Shown here piece by piece: positions 24,175-32,801 of a DNA stretch of 64,000 nucleotides. The DNA is from an uncultured Pedobacter sp. (GTDB taxonomy: Bacteria; Bacteroidota; Bacteroidia; Sphingobacteriales; Sphingobacteriaceae). Positions within the stretch are counted from its first letter, which is position 1, and each line of letters opens with the position of its first letter. The position numbers and the translations under genes are program-made. Location of the stretch: NCBI GenBank assembly GCA_938008555.1, contig CALLKE010000028.1:1-64000 (forward strand), written 5' to 3'. Below the pieces are notes generated by a model that ran no database searches, was not told where the DNA came from, and saw only the letters and a list, made by a program, of their open reading frames with translations.

Positions 24175-26063
24175 TATTTTTTTGTAATCTGAAATTGAGT
24201 TCTTCGATTCATTCTTTTTCCTTCCTCAGTTGTATTATCTGCAACAGGATTGCTTGATCCATACCCTCGATAGCTTAGCCTATTTGATTTTACACCATGG
24301 GATATCAAATAATTATAAACTGACTTTGCTCTATTTTCTGAAAGTATTTGATTTAAGTTTTCAGTGCCGGTATCATCTGTAAAACCTTGAATTTCGATCG
24401 CAACACGTGGGTTATCTGCCAAGAAAGCAATAATTTCATGCAGTTCTATTCTTGACTCTGGCAAAAGCTCATACTTATTCGTATCAAAAAAGATATTTTG
24501 AAGTGTTGATTTTCTACCTACTGCTATTTTCTGGAGAACTATCTTAACGTGAAATGGTTCTTTACTCTTTTCGTCCTTCAACGTAAAATTTTCGGAATGT
24601 AAAAGATAACCTTCTTTAGACACAGCTAAACTAAATGATCTGCCAACACGCATCGTTGCTAAAAAACTCCCACTATCAGCATCACACACATCATCAAACG
24701 CAAATTTTCCGGATGATAGCTCATTTATCTGAATTTTAGCATTCAAAGGCTTTTGAGTATCCTCATCAATGATAACCCCTCTAACATATGTTACTGGATT
24801 AGGACGAATTGGTTTAGGTAATTCAAAAGAATAAATATCTAGTTTACCAAAAGTATCCTCTCTATCAGCAGAAAAATAAGCTGTTTTACCATCTCTACTT
24901 ACGATCAATCCATTTTCTTCATGAAATGTATTAATAGGATAACCCAAATTCGTTGGTTGACTCCATTGACCTAATGAATCTGCCCGACTAATGAACAGAT
25001 CTTTTTTCCCCAATCCAGGCCAACCATTAGACGAAAAATATAAAGTTTGATCATCTGGATGAATAAAAGGAGCTTGTTCATCATAAGGCGTGTTAATTGA
25101 AGGACCTAAGTTTACTGGCACAGCCCACGAACCATTATCCAAGAGATCTGACTTCCAAATATCATACCCACCCATTCCTCCGGACCTATTACTTGAGAAA
25201 TAAAGAGTTCTGCCATTCGCACTTAGCGATGGCTGGGACTCCCAAGCTTCTGTATTCACAGGCATCCCGATATTGAAAGGGTCACTCCATCTCTTTCCTT
25301 CCTTATTTGCTATGTAAATATCACATCTTCCTAGTCCATCTGGGCGATTACAACCTGTAAAAAACAAATACTTTCCATCCTGAGAAATGCACTGTGCACC
25401 TTCATTAAAATCAGTATTAATCGTATCACTCAGGTATTTAGCTTGTGTCCACTTTCCACCTTTTTTGATGCTGGTATAGAAATTTTCACCACGACTGGAC
25501 CGTCTGGTAAATATCATCGTTGCTCCATCAGCAGTAACCGAAGGAAAATATTCATCGTCTGCTGTATTAATAGCACTCCCCATATTGAGAGGATTAAATG
25601 GGACTGGATTTTTAATTGCCCTTAAGCTAAACTCGCAATTGAGTATATATTTAGTACAGATCTTTCTACCAGCATCCAATATGGGATAAGAAACATATTT
25701 AGTAAAATGCTGTAATGCTTTAGCATACTCACCTGTATTAAATTCACTTTCAGCAATGCCAAAATAAGTCAATGGTAAAAAATCAGGATTGATTTTCAGG
25801 ACTTTTTCATAATTCTTTTTGGCTTTATAATAGAGGCCTAGCTTACGATAAATATCCCCCAACTGTTGATACGCGATGGTGTATGTACTATCAAAAGATA
25901 CAGCTAGATTTAGTTGCCCAATTGCTTCATCATATAATTGCTTTTCAAGATAGGTGCTTGCCAAATCAAAAGCTTTATGGGCTTTATTAACAGATTGATG
26001 CTTGGGCTGACTAAAAACGATTGGACCAACACAACACAATATGATTATAAAGTAACACTTCAT
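24174..26063 (-). CDS. TPR / beta-propeller / OmpA-C protein, PorE-like
   Basis: A 629-residue exported protein. A signal peptide ends at about residue 19 (VFSQ). TPR repeats fill about 28-130, a WD40-like PD40 propeller about 160-410 (repeated FPSVTADGATMIF, SLSANGRTLYFSSNRSGG, IHPDDQTLYFSSN), a carboxypeptidase-regulatory-like domain about 425-510, and a C-terminal OmpA domain about 520-628 with NIFFDTNKYEL and the peptidoglycan-binding NQILSENRA. This order matches PorE of the type IX secretion system in Porphyromonas. The mature protein would bind peptidoglycan from the periplasm. It is not clearly a lipoprotein here, unlike PorE; a paralog with another role is possible. Confidence 0.85.
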   Translation of the reverse strand: MKCYFIIILCCVGPIVFSQPKHQSVNKAHKAFDLASTYLEKQLYDEAIGQLNLAVSFDSTYTIAYQQLGDIYRKLGLYYKAKKNYEKVLKINPDFLPLTYFGIAESEFNTGEYAKALQHFTKYVSYPILDAGRKICTKYILNCEFSLRAIKNPVPFNPLNMGSAINTADDEYFPSVTADGATMIFTRRSSRGENFYTSIKKGGKWTQAKYLSDTINTDFNEGAQCISQDGKYLFFTGCNRPDGLGRCDIYIANKEGKRWSDPFNIGMPVNTEAWESQPSLSANGRTLYFSSNRSGGMGGYDIWKSDLLDNGSWAVPVNLGPSINTPYDEQAPFIHPDDQTLYFSSNGWPGLGKKDLFISRADSLGQWSQPTNLGYPINTFHEENGLIVSRDGKTAYFSADREDTFGKLDIYSFELPKPIRPNPVTYVRGVIIDEDTQKPLNAKIQINELSSGKFAFDDVCDADSGSFLATMRVGRSFSLAVSKEGYLLHSENFTLKDEKSKEPFHVKIVLQKIAVGRKSTLQNIFFDTNKYELLPESRIELHEIIAFLADNPRVAIEIQGFTDDTGTENLNQILSENRAKSVYNYLISHGVKSNRLSYRGYGSSNPVADNTTEEGKRMNRRTQFQITKK

Positions 26064-26144
26064 AAGACATGCAAGATCTATCGTAAAGCTAGCAAAAGTT
26101 TACAAGTCAAACTAGACTTAATCAATACCTGAGTAGATCCTTAA

Positions 26145-26831
26145 TTAAAAGGAAGCCTCTCTTATTTTTGTAGCTCTCAACATTTCTCTTTTACCAGGAG
26201 CACCAGGTATTTTTTCAATAACAAATCCTAGTGATTTAAGTGATCGCTTTAAGTTACCTGTGATAGCATAAGTAACAAATACACCACCCGTTTTTAAAAA
26301 CTGGCATACGTGTTCTAATGATTGATCTGACCACATTTCTGGCTGATGAATTGCGGAAAATGCATCAAAGTAAATTATATCAAATCGTTTTTCCGATTGG
26401 AAATCTAATAATTCACAGTGAGCCGTTTTTAGTGTACAACAACCATCTAATTCAACACGATCGTTAATAGATGAAGAATAGTTTTTGATGAACCAATTCC
26501 ATAATCTTACAGAAACATATTGCTCATATCCCATCTCACAAATCAATGCAGCTTCCAATGGGCTTGTCTCTATACCGACGTAATCGACCTTTAAATTATA
26601 CTCTAGGCAAAAATTTGCACTGAGTAAAAAATTTAATCCAGTACCTAAACCCACTTCAAGAATACTCGGTTCACTTTTAGTGTTAGCTGTTGTCAGGAAA
26701 TGACGCAAACCTGCATTTAAGAATACGTGCATCCCTTCTTGAAGCGCACCATGTCGAGAGTGATATGTTTCACCAATTTCTGGATTAAAAATAGTTTTAG
26801 ATCCATCAGCAGTATATACTAGTTGAAGCAT
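26145..26831 (-). CDS. mnmD: tRNA 5-methylaminomethyl-2-thiouridine methyltransferase MnmD, stand-alone
   Basis: SAM-dependent methyltransferase that makes mnm5(s2)U34 in tRNA. The 228 residues correspond to the N-terminal half of E. coli MnmC; the FAD-dependent oxidase half (MnmC1) is absent. ETYHSRHGALQEGMHVF, the SAM-binding EVGLGTGLNFL, the YFDAFS motif and C-terminal PGKREMLRA identify the family. It acts after MnmEG-made nm5U if the ammonium pathway is used, which fits the lack of the oxidase. It lies downstream on the minus strand of the secreted rhodanese, with 56 bases between them. Confidence 0.88.
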   Translation of the reverse strand: MLQLVYTADGSKTIFNPEIGETYHSRHGALQEGMHVFLNAGLRHFLTTANTKSEPSILEVGLGTGLNFLLSANFCLEYNLKVDYVGIETSPLEAALICEMGYEQYVSVRLWNWFIKNYSSSINDRVELDGCCTLKTAHCELLDFQSEKRFDIIYFDAFSAIHQPEMWSDQSLEHVCQFLKTGGVFVTYAITGNLKRSLKSLGFVIEKIPGAPGKREMLRATKIREASF

Positions 26832-26887
26832 AAACTATTTTAATTGTATAATTCAAACATGAAATTTATCTCCTTACTTTTCAGAAC

Positions 26888-27367
26888 TCATTCGAGCCAC
26901 TGAGCCCATTTTGTACCACAAGGGTGCACTTCAGATGTTTGTACACCATTGGATTTATATACTGGATTACCTTGGTTAGCCCATTCAAATATTCCACCGT
27001 AAAGATTATACACGCATTTATATCCAGCATGAACCAGTTTTTCACCTATCCATTCACCACGGTTCCCAATTGAGCAGTACACCATGACAGTTGCTTCGTA
27101 AGGTATATCATAAACTTTACGCATATCAAACCAGAAATGTCCAATATGACGTGCATTTTTTAGATGGCTCACCTCAAACTCGTTCTTCTCACGAGCGTCT
27201 AAGATGTATAAATTATTTTTATCCAACTTTTTAAAATCATCAACAGAAATTAGTGGAACACGCTCTTTATACAGGGCATCCAATGTTTTTTTAAATTCCG
27301 GATTCTTAATCTGCGCTATCATTTGAATAGGGAATAAGCAAACAAGAAAAAACAGAAGTTTATACAT
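26888..27367 (-). CDS. exported rhodanese-like protein
   Basis: Single rhodanese domain of 159 residues behind a signal peptide (MYKLLFFLVCLF to about residue 20, IAQ). ATG at 27367 is chosen because it opens the signal peptide; an earlier ATG at 27412 would overlap the upstream gene and prepend a polar segment. The active Cys is in VYCSIGNRGEW. EVSHLKNARHIG is the family substrate-approach motif. It overlaps no other gene and sits ten bases after the MBL-rhodanese gene. A periplasmic sulfur carrier or phosphatase-like function is inferred. Confidence 0.85.
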   Translation of the reverse strand: MYKLLFFLVCLFPIQMIAQIKNPEFKKTLDALYKERVPLISVDDFKKLDKNNLYILDAREKNEFEVSHLKNARHIGHFWFDMRKVYDIPYEATVMVYCSIGNRGEWIGEKLVHAGYKCVYNLYGGIFEWANQGNPVYKSNGVQTSEVHPCGTKWAQWLE

Positions 27368-27377
27368 AAATCTCACT

Positions 27378-28718
27378 CTAGTGTTTAACAGGAAATCGAA
27401 TGACATTTTCACCCATATCTAAAACAAGTACATTTTTAACCTGTTGCCGGATAATACTAGCACCTACAGCAGATCGGTAACCAGCTGCACAATGGACCAC
27501 AATGGGTTTATCTGTTGGAATCTCAGAGATACGTTCCCTCAGTTCTGGCAAAGGGATAGTGATTGCAGCATCAAATAACTTCCCTTCTTTTACTTCAGAT
27601 TCATTGCGGATATCAATAATCGTAAACTTTCCGAGATGCTCCATAAATACATCCATATCAAATAGAGGTGCGCTATTTTCCCAATCTCCTGCAACAAAGG
27701 CCCCTTTTATTTGATGTTCGTAACCAATTTTAGCTGTTTTCCGAATTACGCTATTCAACACATTTTCATCTGATGCTACCAAGTAAAACGGTTCTCCGGG
27801 AGCCATAATAGATCCCAGCCAAGTTTCAAACTTTCCTCCATCTTGTAGGTTAAATGAATTCTTCAAATGTCCCATCTTAAATTGATCTTGGGGGCGAGTA
27901 TCTATGATGATTACATTTTCCTCTAGTTTCGCACGATTATCTATACGAGGTACTGTTGCGATGCTCTCCACAAAAGAAGGCGCACCTTTTTTATTAAGAG
28001 ACACGTCGTAGCCAAAATATTTAGGAACAAATGGCTGATCTTCGATGATTTTCTTCACAAACTCCAGCTCGTCCATTAATTGCAAGGCATAATTGGTACG
28101 AAGCTCATTTCCAATAGTACTATGTAGCTCTGGGCTCATATTTTTTCCGCAAAGCGATCCAGGTCCGTGGGCTGGATATACCAACACCTGTTCAGGTAGC
28201 TGCATCAGTTTATCACGAGTAGAGTGATACATGGCCCTGGCTAGCTCTTCTTTTTTTGCTGTTAGATTGCCTACATTTTCTCGCAAATCTGGGCGACCCA
28301 CATCTCCCACAAAAAGTGTGTCTCCAGTAAACAAAGCATGTTCATTTCCATGTTCATCAAACAACAAAACACAAATACTATCTGGTGAATGCCCTGGTGT
28401 ATTGATTGCTTTGAGCGTTAATTTCCCCAGATGTATTACATCACCATCATCGAACGATTGATGTGCATAATCTGCACCAAGCAAGCGGCTGGCATAAATG
28501 GTTGCGCCTAATTTTTCATGGAATTCTAAATGAGAGCTCACAAAATCAGCATGCGGGTGTGTCTCGATAACACCTATAATTTTTGCCTGATGCTTTTTCG
28601 CAAAATCCAGGTATGGTTGAGGATCTCGTGCAGGATCAACAAGCATCATTTTACCATCACTCACAATGGCATACGAACCATGTGCTAATCCCTTGTCATA
28701 AAATTGTTCAATGATCAT
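27378..28718 (-). CDS. MBL-fold hydrolase with two rhodanese domains (persulfide dioxygenase-like)
   Basis: A 446-residue cytoplasmic protein. The N-terminal metallo-beta-lactamase domain (about 1-240) has THPHADFVSSH near residue 54 and TGDTLFVGDVGRPDL near 132, plus the later HGPGS ligand. The first rhodanese domain (about 260-345) seems inactive (no Cys in the YLVASDEN loop). The second (about 355-445) has the active CAAGYRS. The layout matches the ETHE1/CstB type of persulfide dioxygenase-sulfurtransferases. It forms an operon with the exported rhodanese, suggesting handling of sulfide or persulfide; the substrate is inferred. Confidence 0.88.
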   Translation of the reverse strand: MIIEQFYDKGLAHGSYAIVSDGKMMLVDPARDPQPYLDFAKKHQAKIIGVIETHPHADFVSSHLEFHEKLGATIYASRLLGADYAHQSFDDGDVIHLGKLTLKAINTPGHSPDSICVLLFDEHGNEHALFTGDTLFVGDVGRPDLRENVGNLTAKKEELARAMYHSTRDKLMQLPEQVLVYPAHGPGSLCGKNMSPELHSTIGNELRTNYALQLMDELEFVKKIIEDQPFVPKYFGYDVSLNKKGAPSFVESIATVPRIDNRAKLEENVIIIDTRPQDQFKMGHLKNSFNLQDGGKFETWLGSIMAPGEPFYLVASDENVLNSVIRKTAKIGYEHQIKGAFVAGDWENSAPLFDMDVFMEHLGKFTIIDIRNESEVKEGKLFDAAITIPLPELRERISEIPTDKPIVVHCAAGYRSAVGASIIRQQVKNVLVLDMGENVIRFPVKH

Positions 28719-28725
28719 ATCTTTG
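28718..28725 (+). promoter_or_regulatory. promoter -7 box (TATCTTTG) for fmt
   Basis: Match to TAnnTTTG 95 bases upstream of the fmt ATG, with TTG at 28693-28695, 22 bases further up. It starts on the first base of the divergent MBL gene. Confidence 0.4.
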
Positions 28726-28749
28726 CGGAAATTGATAGTTTAAAGGTAT

Positions 28750-28757
28750 CAAAGATA
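28750..28757 (-). promoter_or_regulatory. promoter -7 box (TATCTTTG) for the MBL-rhodanese gene
   Basis: Minus-strand TAnnTTTG, 31 bases upstream of the ATG at 28718. Confidence 0.5.
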
Positions 28758-28820
28758 ATAACCTGATTTATATCTAGGATCATTTAGATTTTCATCAAAT
28801 ATATTTCCGATTAAGCGTAT

Positions 28821-29738
28821 ATGAATATCATTTTTATGGGTACGCCCGATTTTGCTGTGGCTTCTTTAGATGCACTCATTCATTCAGGATGTACTATTGT
28901 TGGAGTTGTGACCGCCGCAGATAAGCCTGCTGGACGCGGACAAAAATTAGGTGAATCAGCAGTAAAAAAATATGCTGTTCAAAAGGGATTGAAAATACTT
29001 CAACCGATTAAATTAAAAGATCCCGATTTTTTAGAAGAGCTAAAATCGTTGAATGCTGATCTCCAAGTAGTGGTCGCTTTCCGTATGCTTCCTGAAGTAG
29101 TTTGGAATATGCCTCCCAAGGGAACTATCAATTTGCATGCATCACTTTTACCTCAATATCGTGGTGCAGCACCCATCAATTGGGCCATTATAAATGGTGA
29201 AAAGGAGTCCGGGGTAAGCACTTTTTTTCTAAAACATGAAATTGATACAGGCGATATCCTTTTTAGTCAGCGAGTTCAAATTCCAGATACTTATACTGCA
29301 GGAGATCTGCATGATGAACTTATGCAAGTGGGTGCCCAACTCCTAGTTGAGACAGTACAATCGATCGAAAAAGGAAATTATCAAGAAATACCCCAATCAA
29401 CTGTACTCCCTATTGATCACTTAAAACATGCTCCTAAGATTTTTAAAGAAGACTGTAAAATCGATTGGAACCATCCCGTTCAAACTGTTTATAACCGCAT
29501 CAGAGGCTTAAGCCCCTCTCCGACTGCTTTTACAAAACTTCATGATAAAGTGCTTAAATTACTTCGAGTAAGCATGGATCATACTCCCCCCCAGGTGGAA
29601 CCAGGTAGTTTTATCAGCGATGGAAAAACTGAGTTAAAATTTGCCTGTCTAAATGGTTTCATTTCAGTACAAGAGCTACAACTCGAAGGAAAAAAAAGGA
29701 TGCATATCGACGAATTTTTACGAGGGGTGCGGCTATAG
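28821..29738 (+). CDS. fmt: methionyl-tRNA formyltransferase
   Basis: Formylates initiator Met-tRNA with 10-formyltetrahydrofolate. The 305 residues are full length. IIFMGTPDFAV opens the fold; VVVAFRMLPE, then INLHASLLPQYRGAAPI with the catalytic Asn-His-Asp set (N near 103, H near 105, D in EIDTGDIL) are intact. The C-terminal OB-like domain, which recognises the tRNA, follows from about 205 (YNRIRGLSPSPTAFT). There is no def gene beside it. A weak AT hairpin at 29746-29767 probably ends it before the PI-PLC gene. Confidence 0.96.
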   Translation: MNIIFMGTPDFAVASLDALIHSGCTIVGVVTAADKPAGRGQKLGESAVKKYAVQKGLKILQPIKLKDPDFLEELKSLNADLQVVVAFRMLPEVVWNMPPKGTINLHASLLPQYRGAAPINWAIINGEKESGVSTFFLKHEIDTGDILFSQRVQIPDTYTAGDLHDELMQVGAQLLVETVQSIEKGNYQEIPQSTVLPIDHLKHAPKIFKEDCKIDWNHPVQTVYNRIRGLSPSPTAFTKLHDKVLKLLRVSMDHTPPQVEPGSFISDGKTELKFACLNGFISVQELQLEGKKRMHIDEFLRGVRL

Positions 29739-29745
29739 TTCATAT

Positions 29746-29767
29746 AAAATACAACAGCTTGTATTTT
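29746..29767 (+). terminator. AT-rich terminator hairpin after fmt
   Basis: Nine-bp stem AAAATACAA / TTGTATTTT around CAGC, followed by TAAAAATTT. Low GC, so probably weak. Confidence 0.45.
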
Positions 29768-29775
29768 TAAAAATT

Positions 29776-29828
29776 TACTCATAAATTAAATTATTATTCT
29801 GCATAAATAATAATTTAATTTATGAGTA
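29776..29828 (+). promoter_or_regulatory. long AT-rich inverted repeat over the PI-PLC start codon
   Basis: A perfect 23-bp inverted repeat (29776-29798 with 29806-29828) with a 7-base loop. The 3' arm contains the ATG at 29822-29824, which pairs with CAT at 29780-29782. Only two of 23 pairs are G-C. There is no T-run after it, so it is a poor terminator. In RNA it would hide the start codon; in DNA it could bind a dimeric regulator. Confidence 0.75.
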
Positions 29829-30904
29829 CTGAGAAAAATATCATTCTGTCCATCTTAGGATTATTTCTATGCCAATGCATGCTATCCTGCCAAAAATCAG
29901 AGATTAAATCATCTAACTCTAAACTAACTCTATCACATGAGCCACATACTTCAAGTGTAAGGCCTTGCTACTATACCCAATGGACTCCTTCCAGTTGGAT
30001 GCACCAACTCCCCTCTGATTTCTCTATTGCACAAATATCAATACCCGGCACGCATGAATCAGCTGCATTACATGGAGGTGGTCCCAATTTTACAGTACCA
30101 ATCATTGATGTTAATCCCTCAGATGTAGCAAAGTGCCAACGTATTTCAATAGCAGAACAACTGCAGATAGGTGTTCGTTACCTTGATATTCGATGCCGAC
30201 GCAAGGGGAATTCTTTTGATATAAATCATGGCCATATTTACCAAAACCTAAATTTTGAAGATGTCTTGACAACTTGTAATACTTTTCTTCAACAAAATCC
30301 ATCTGAAACAATCATCATGAAAGTTCAGGAAGAGTATAAGCCTTCAAAAAGCTCAGAGTCATTTACCCAAATATTCAATACGTATTGCAATCGGTACCCC
30401 CTCCTATTCTATAAACATCCGAGTAATAGTGCACATATCATTCCCACCTTGGGGGAAGCTAGGGGCAAGATTATATTAATGAAGAAATTTGAGAATGCCG
30501 ATCAAGTTCCAGTAGGAATAGATGCATCTAAACGTCAGAGTAATGCAACCTCTGTATCAAAACTATCGGCAACAGAAAAAATGAAAGTGCAAAGTATTTT
30601 TGCAGTTAAAAATGCCGAAGAGAAACAAAAGTATTTCTTGCCTCTGCTAGATGAGTCTTTTGAGAAGACTGGACAAACTTCGACCTTATACATCAATAAC
30701 ACGAGTGCATATCAAAAATTAGGAGGCAAAATACCTACTGCATACTATGTCAATATTGCTAACGACATGGGTAAATACTTAATCGAGATACTTAAAAATA
30801 AAGGAAAGGGCAATACAGGTATTATACCAATGGATTTTATCAATGCCTCATATTGCAAGGCTATTATAGAAACCAATTGTTTCGATAAAAAAACAAGTAA
30901 ATAA
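29822..30904 (+). CDS. phosphatidylinositol-specific phospholipase C, lipoprotein
   Basis: A 360-residue exported PI-PLC that would cleave PI or GPI-like lipids by intramolecular transfer to a cyclic inositol phosphate. The N-terminus has a hydrophobic helix and MLSC, so Cys23 is probably lipidated. Catalytic residues of the bacterial family are visible: general base His78 in IPGTHES and general acid region NHGHIY with His136/His138; RYLDIRCR is the conserved Asp-Arg strand. Its start codon is inside the inverted repeat at 29776-29828. It converges with the class IV aminotransferase gene eight bases away. Such enzymes are mostly secreted by Gram-positives and some Bacteroidota. Confidence 0.85.
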   Translation: MSTEKNIILSILGLFLCQCMLSCQKSEIKSSNSKLTLSHEPHTSSVRPCYYTQWTPSSWMHQLPSDFSIAQISIPGTHESAALHGGGPNFTVPIIDVNPSDVAKCQRISIAEQLQIGVRYLDIRCRRKGNSFDINHGHIYQNLNFEDVLTTCNTFLQQNPSETIIMKVQEEYKPSKSSESFTQIFNTYCNRYPLLFYKHPSNSAHIIPTLGEARGKIILMKKFENADQVPVGIDASKRQSNATSVSKLSATEKMKVQSIFAVKNAEEKQKYFLPLLDESFEKTGQTSTLYINNTSAYQKLGGKIPTAYYVNIANDMGKYLIEILKNKGKGNTGIIPMDFINASYCKAIIETNCFDKKTSK

Positions 30905-30912
30905 GCAGCCCG

Positions 30913-31755
30913 TTACTGATATTCGTTCAATCTGGTTGCCAAGAATCGTGATACCTCGTTAAAGTATCGTTTATTGTTAAATCCCATTACCCAACGTATG
31001 CCTTTATTTACGTTGGTTAAAAAAAGCTCATCCGCTTCGTGTAAAATCTCAGGGTTGATTTGAGCTTCAATCACTTCCAAACCATTCTCTGCAGCTAAAC
31101 GCATCACGACACTTCGCATTACTCCTTCAACACAGCCTTCACTTAAAGCAGGCGTGTAGATCTTTTTTTTGTATACGACAAATAAATTGCTACTCATGGC
31201 TTCGCATAAAAAACCATTTTGATTAACAATCAGCACTTCATCCAAGGAAAACTTATTTTTAAAAATTCCAGCTAAAACAAATAATAAGGCATTACAAGTT
31301 TTGACGTTGGATAGCATATTAATTGGCTTGGGAATTTCATCAAATACATCTACAATTAAACCAGGTGCATTACTCGCATGAATCAGTTCTTCTGATTTGA
31401 TGACATCTAACGCGTAACCCACTTCGTTACTCGTAGGGCTATATAACCCTCCCGCATGACGAAAAACAGTTAGCCTTGCCCGAGCGTATAAACCTGTTCT
31501 ATTTTTTCGCACGAGCTCTTCTACCTTGTTACACAAAAAATGGTGATCAATATCTAAATGCTTCCCTAATCTCAACAAATCCATACCTCGACGGATGCGT
31601 TTTGCATGAAGATCAACGAATTTTAGTTCTCCCTTAGCCCATCTCATGGATTCAAAAAGTCCATCACCATACCTAAAGCCACGATTTGAAATACCTATTA
31701 CCGGCTCTTCTTCGGCATAGAACTCACCATTAAAATTGATAAAACGCCTAGCCAT
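30913..31755 (-). CDS. class IV aminotransferase (aminodeoxychorismate lyase-like)
   Basis: Fold-type IV PLP enzyme of 280 residues. NFNGEFYAEEEPVIGISNRGFRYGDGLFESM is the family N-terminus; the PLP Lys is in NVKTCNAL near residue 152; CEAMSSNLFVV near 186 and EGVMRS near 215 bind the cofactor phosphate. The family covers PabC, branched-chain and D-amino acid aminotransferases. The short length and Arg pattern fit a PabC-like enzyme making p-aminobenzoate for folate, but I cannot exclude the others. The ATG overlaps the holA stop by eight bases. Confidence 0.8.
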   Translation of the reverse strand: MARRFINFNGEFYAEEEPVIGISNRGFRYGDGLFESMRWAKGELKFVDLHAKRIRRGMDLLRLGKHLDIDHHFLCNKVEELVRKNRTGLYARARLTVFRHAGGLYSPTSNEVGYALDVIKSEELIHASNAPGLIVDVFDEIPKPINMLSNVKTCNALLFVLAGIFKNKFSLDEVLIVNQNGFLCEAMSSNLFVVYKKKIYTPALSEGCVEGVMRSVVMRLAAENGLEVIEAQINPEILHEADELFLTNVNKGIRWVMGFNNKRYFNEVSRFLATRLNEYQ

Positions 31756-32791
31756 GGTCAGTGATCCTAAATACCAACTCTTTCATCAACTCTGCATCTG
31801 TCGTATTGCCTGTTGCATCTACTCCTTTGGTTTTTAGATCTGATTCTCTTAAATCAGAAATCACACGAAAAAGTTGATCCTTGCTATAATTCTTACCAGC
31901 AAGCTCATACTCTTTCACAAAAAAAGGATGTACACCCAGCTCCTTGGCTAAACTCTGTGGCGATTTATCTACAGCATAATGATAGCGAAGCAGTTTTGTA
32001 AAATAATTATTAAGCGTACCTAATACCAGCACCATCGGATTTGATTTTGGGTTACGAGCAAAATAATTAATAATCTGATTTGCCTTTAATGTATCACGAC
32101 GAGCAAGAGCTGCTTGAAGCTCAAATACATTATAATCTTTACTGATTCCAATATTAGATTGAACATCCGCTACTGTTATTTCCTGTCCAGGAGGAATACT
32201 CAGCATCAATTTTTCTAGCTCATTAACTACCTTAGACAAGTTATTTCCTAAATATTCGGCTAAAAGTGCGGATGCCTGGGGTTGAATAGAATAGTTTTTC
32301 TGTTTCAAGAAATCCACTATCCAAGTAGCAATTTTATCAGAGTATATTTCAGATGATTCGAAAACAACTCCATTTTTATCGATGGTCTTGTATATTTTCT
32401 TGCGCTTGTCAAACTTAGCATGTTTATAACAAAATACCAGCACAGTGCTTTTTAATGGATTTTCTGCATATGCTAATAAAGGATCTGAAGCTTTTTTATC
32501 ATCATCAGCACCTTTGCTCCATTTTAATTCTTGTGCCTCTTTAACGACAATGAGTTGATAATCGCTCATCATCGGAAAGCGCTTTGCTGCATTCAAAATG
32601 GTCATCACATCTGTTTCCTTGCCGTACAAAATGGTTTGATTAAAACCCTTTTCACTTTCAGAAAGCACTTTTTGCTCAAGCAGGGTACTTATTTTATCAA
32701 TATAATACGCCTCTTCTCCGTGCAGCAAGTATACAGGTCTGAATATGCGGTTCTCGATATTTTTCAGTAGTTCATGAATAGTTATAGCCAT
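31748..32791 (-). CDS. holA: DNA polymerase III subunit delta
   Basis: Wrench subunit of the clamp loader. ATG at 32791 gives MAITIHELLKNIENR, the normal start; an earlier in-frame ATG at 32857 would lie inside lepA. The 347 residues have the fold-typical RPVYLLHGEEAYYIDKI, no Walker A function, then helical domains II and III (LAEYLGNNLSKVVNELEKL near residue 160; HPFFVKEYELAGKNYS near 300). It is 10 bases downstream of lepA and overlaps the aminotransferase gene by eight bases, so all three are co-transcribed. Confidence 0.9.
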   Translation of the reverse strand: MAITIHELLKNIENRIFRPVYLLHGEEAYYIDKISTLLEQKVLSESEKGFNQTILYGKETDVMTILNAAKRFPMMSDYQLIVVKEAQELKWSKGADDDKKASDPLLAYAENPLKSTVLVFCYKHAKFDKRKKIYKTIDKNGVVFESSEIYSDKIATWIVDFLKQKNYSIQPQASALLAEYLGNNLSKVVNELEKLMLSIPPGQEITVADVQSNIGISKDYNVFELQAALARRDTLKANQIINYFARNPKSNPMVLVLGTLNNYFTKLLRYHYAVDKSPQSLAKELGVHPFFVKEYELAGKNYSKDQLFRVISDLRESDLKTKGVDATGNTTDAELMKELVFRITDHG

Positions 32792-32801
32792 CTCGGATTC
32801 A

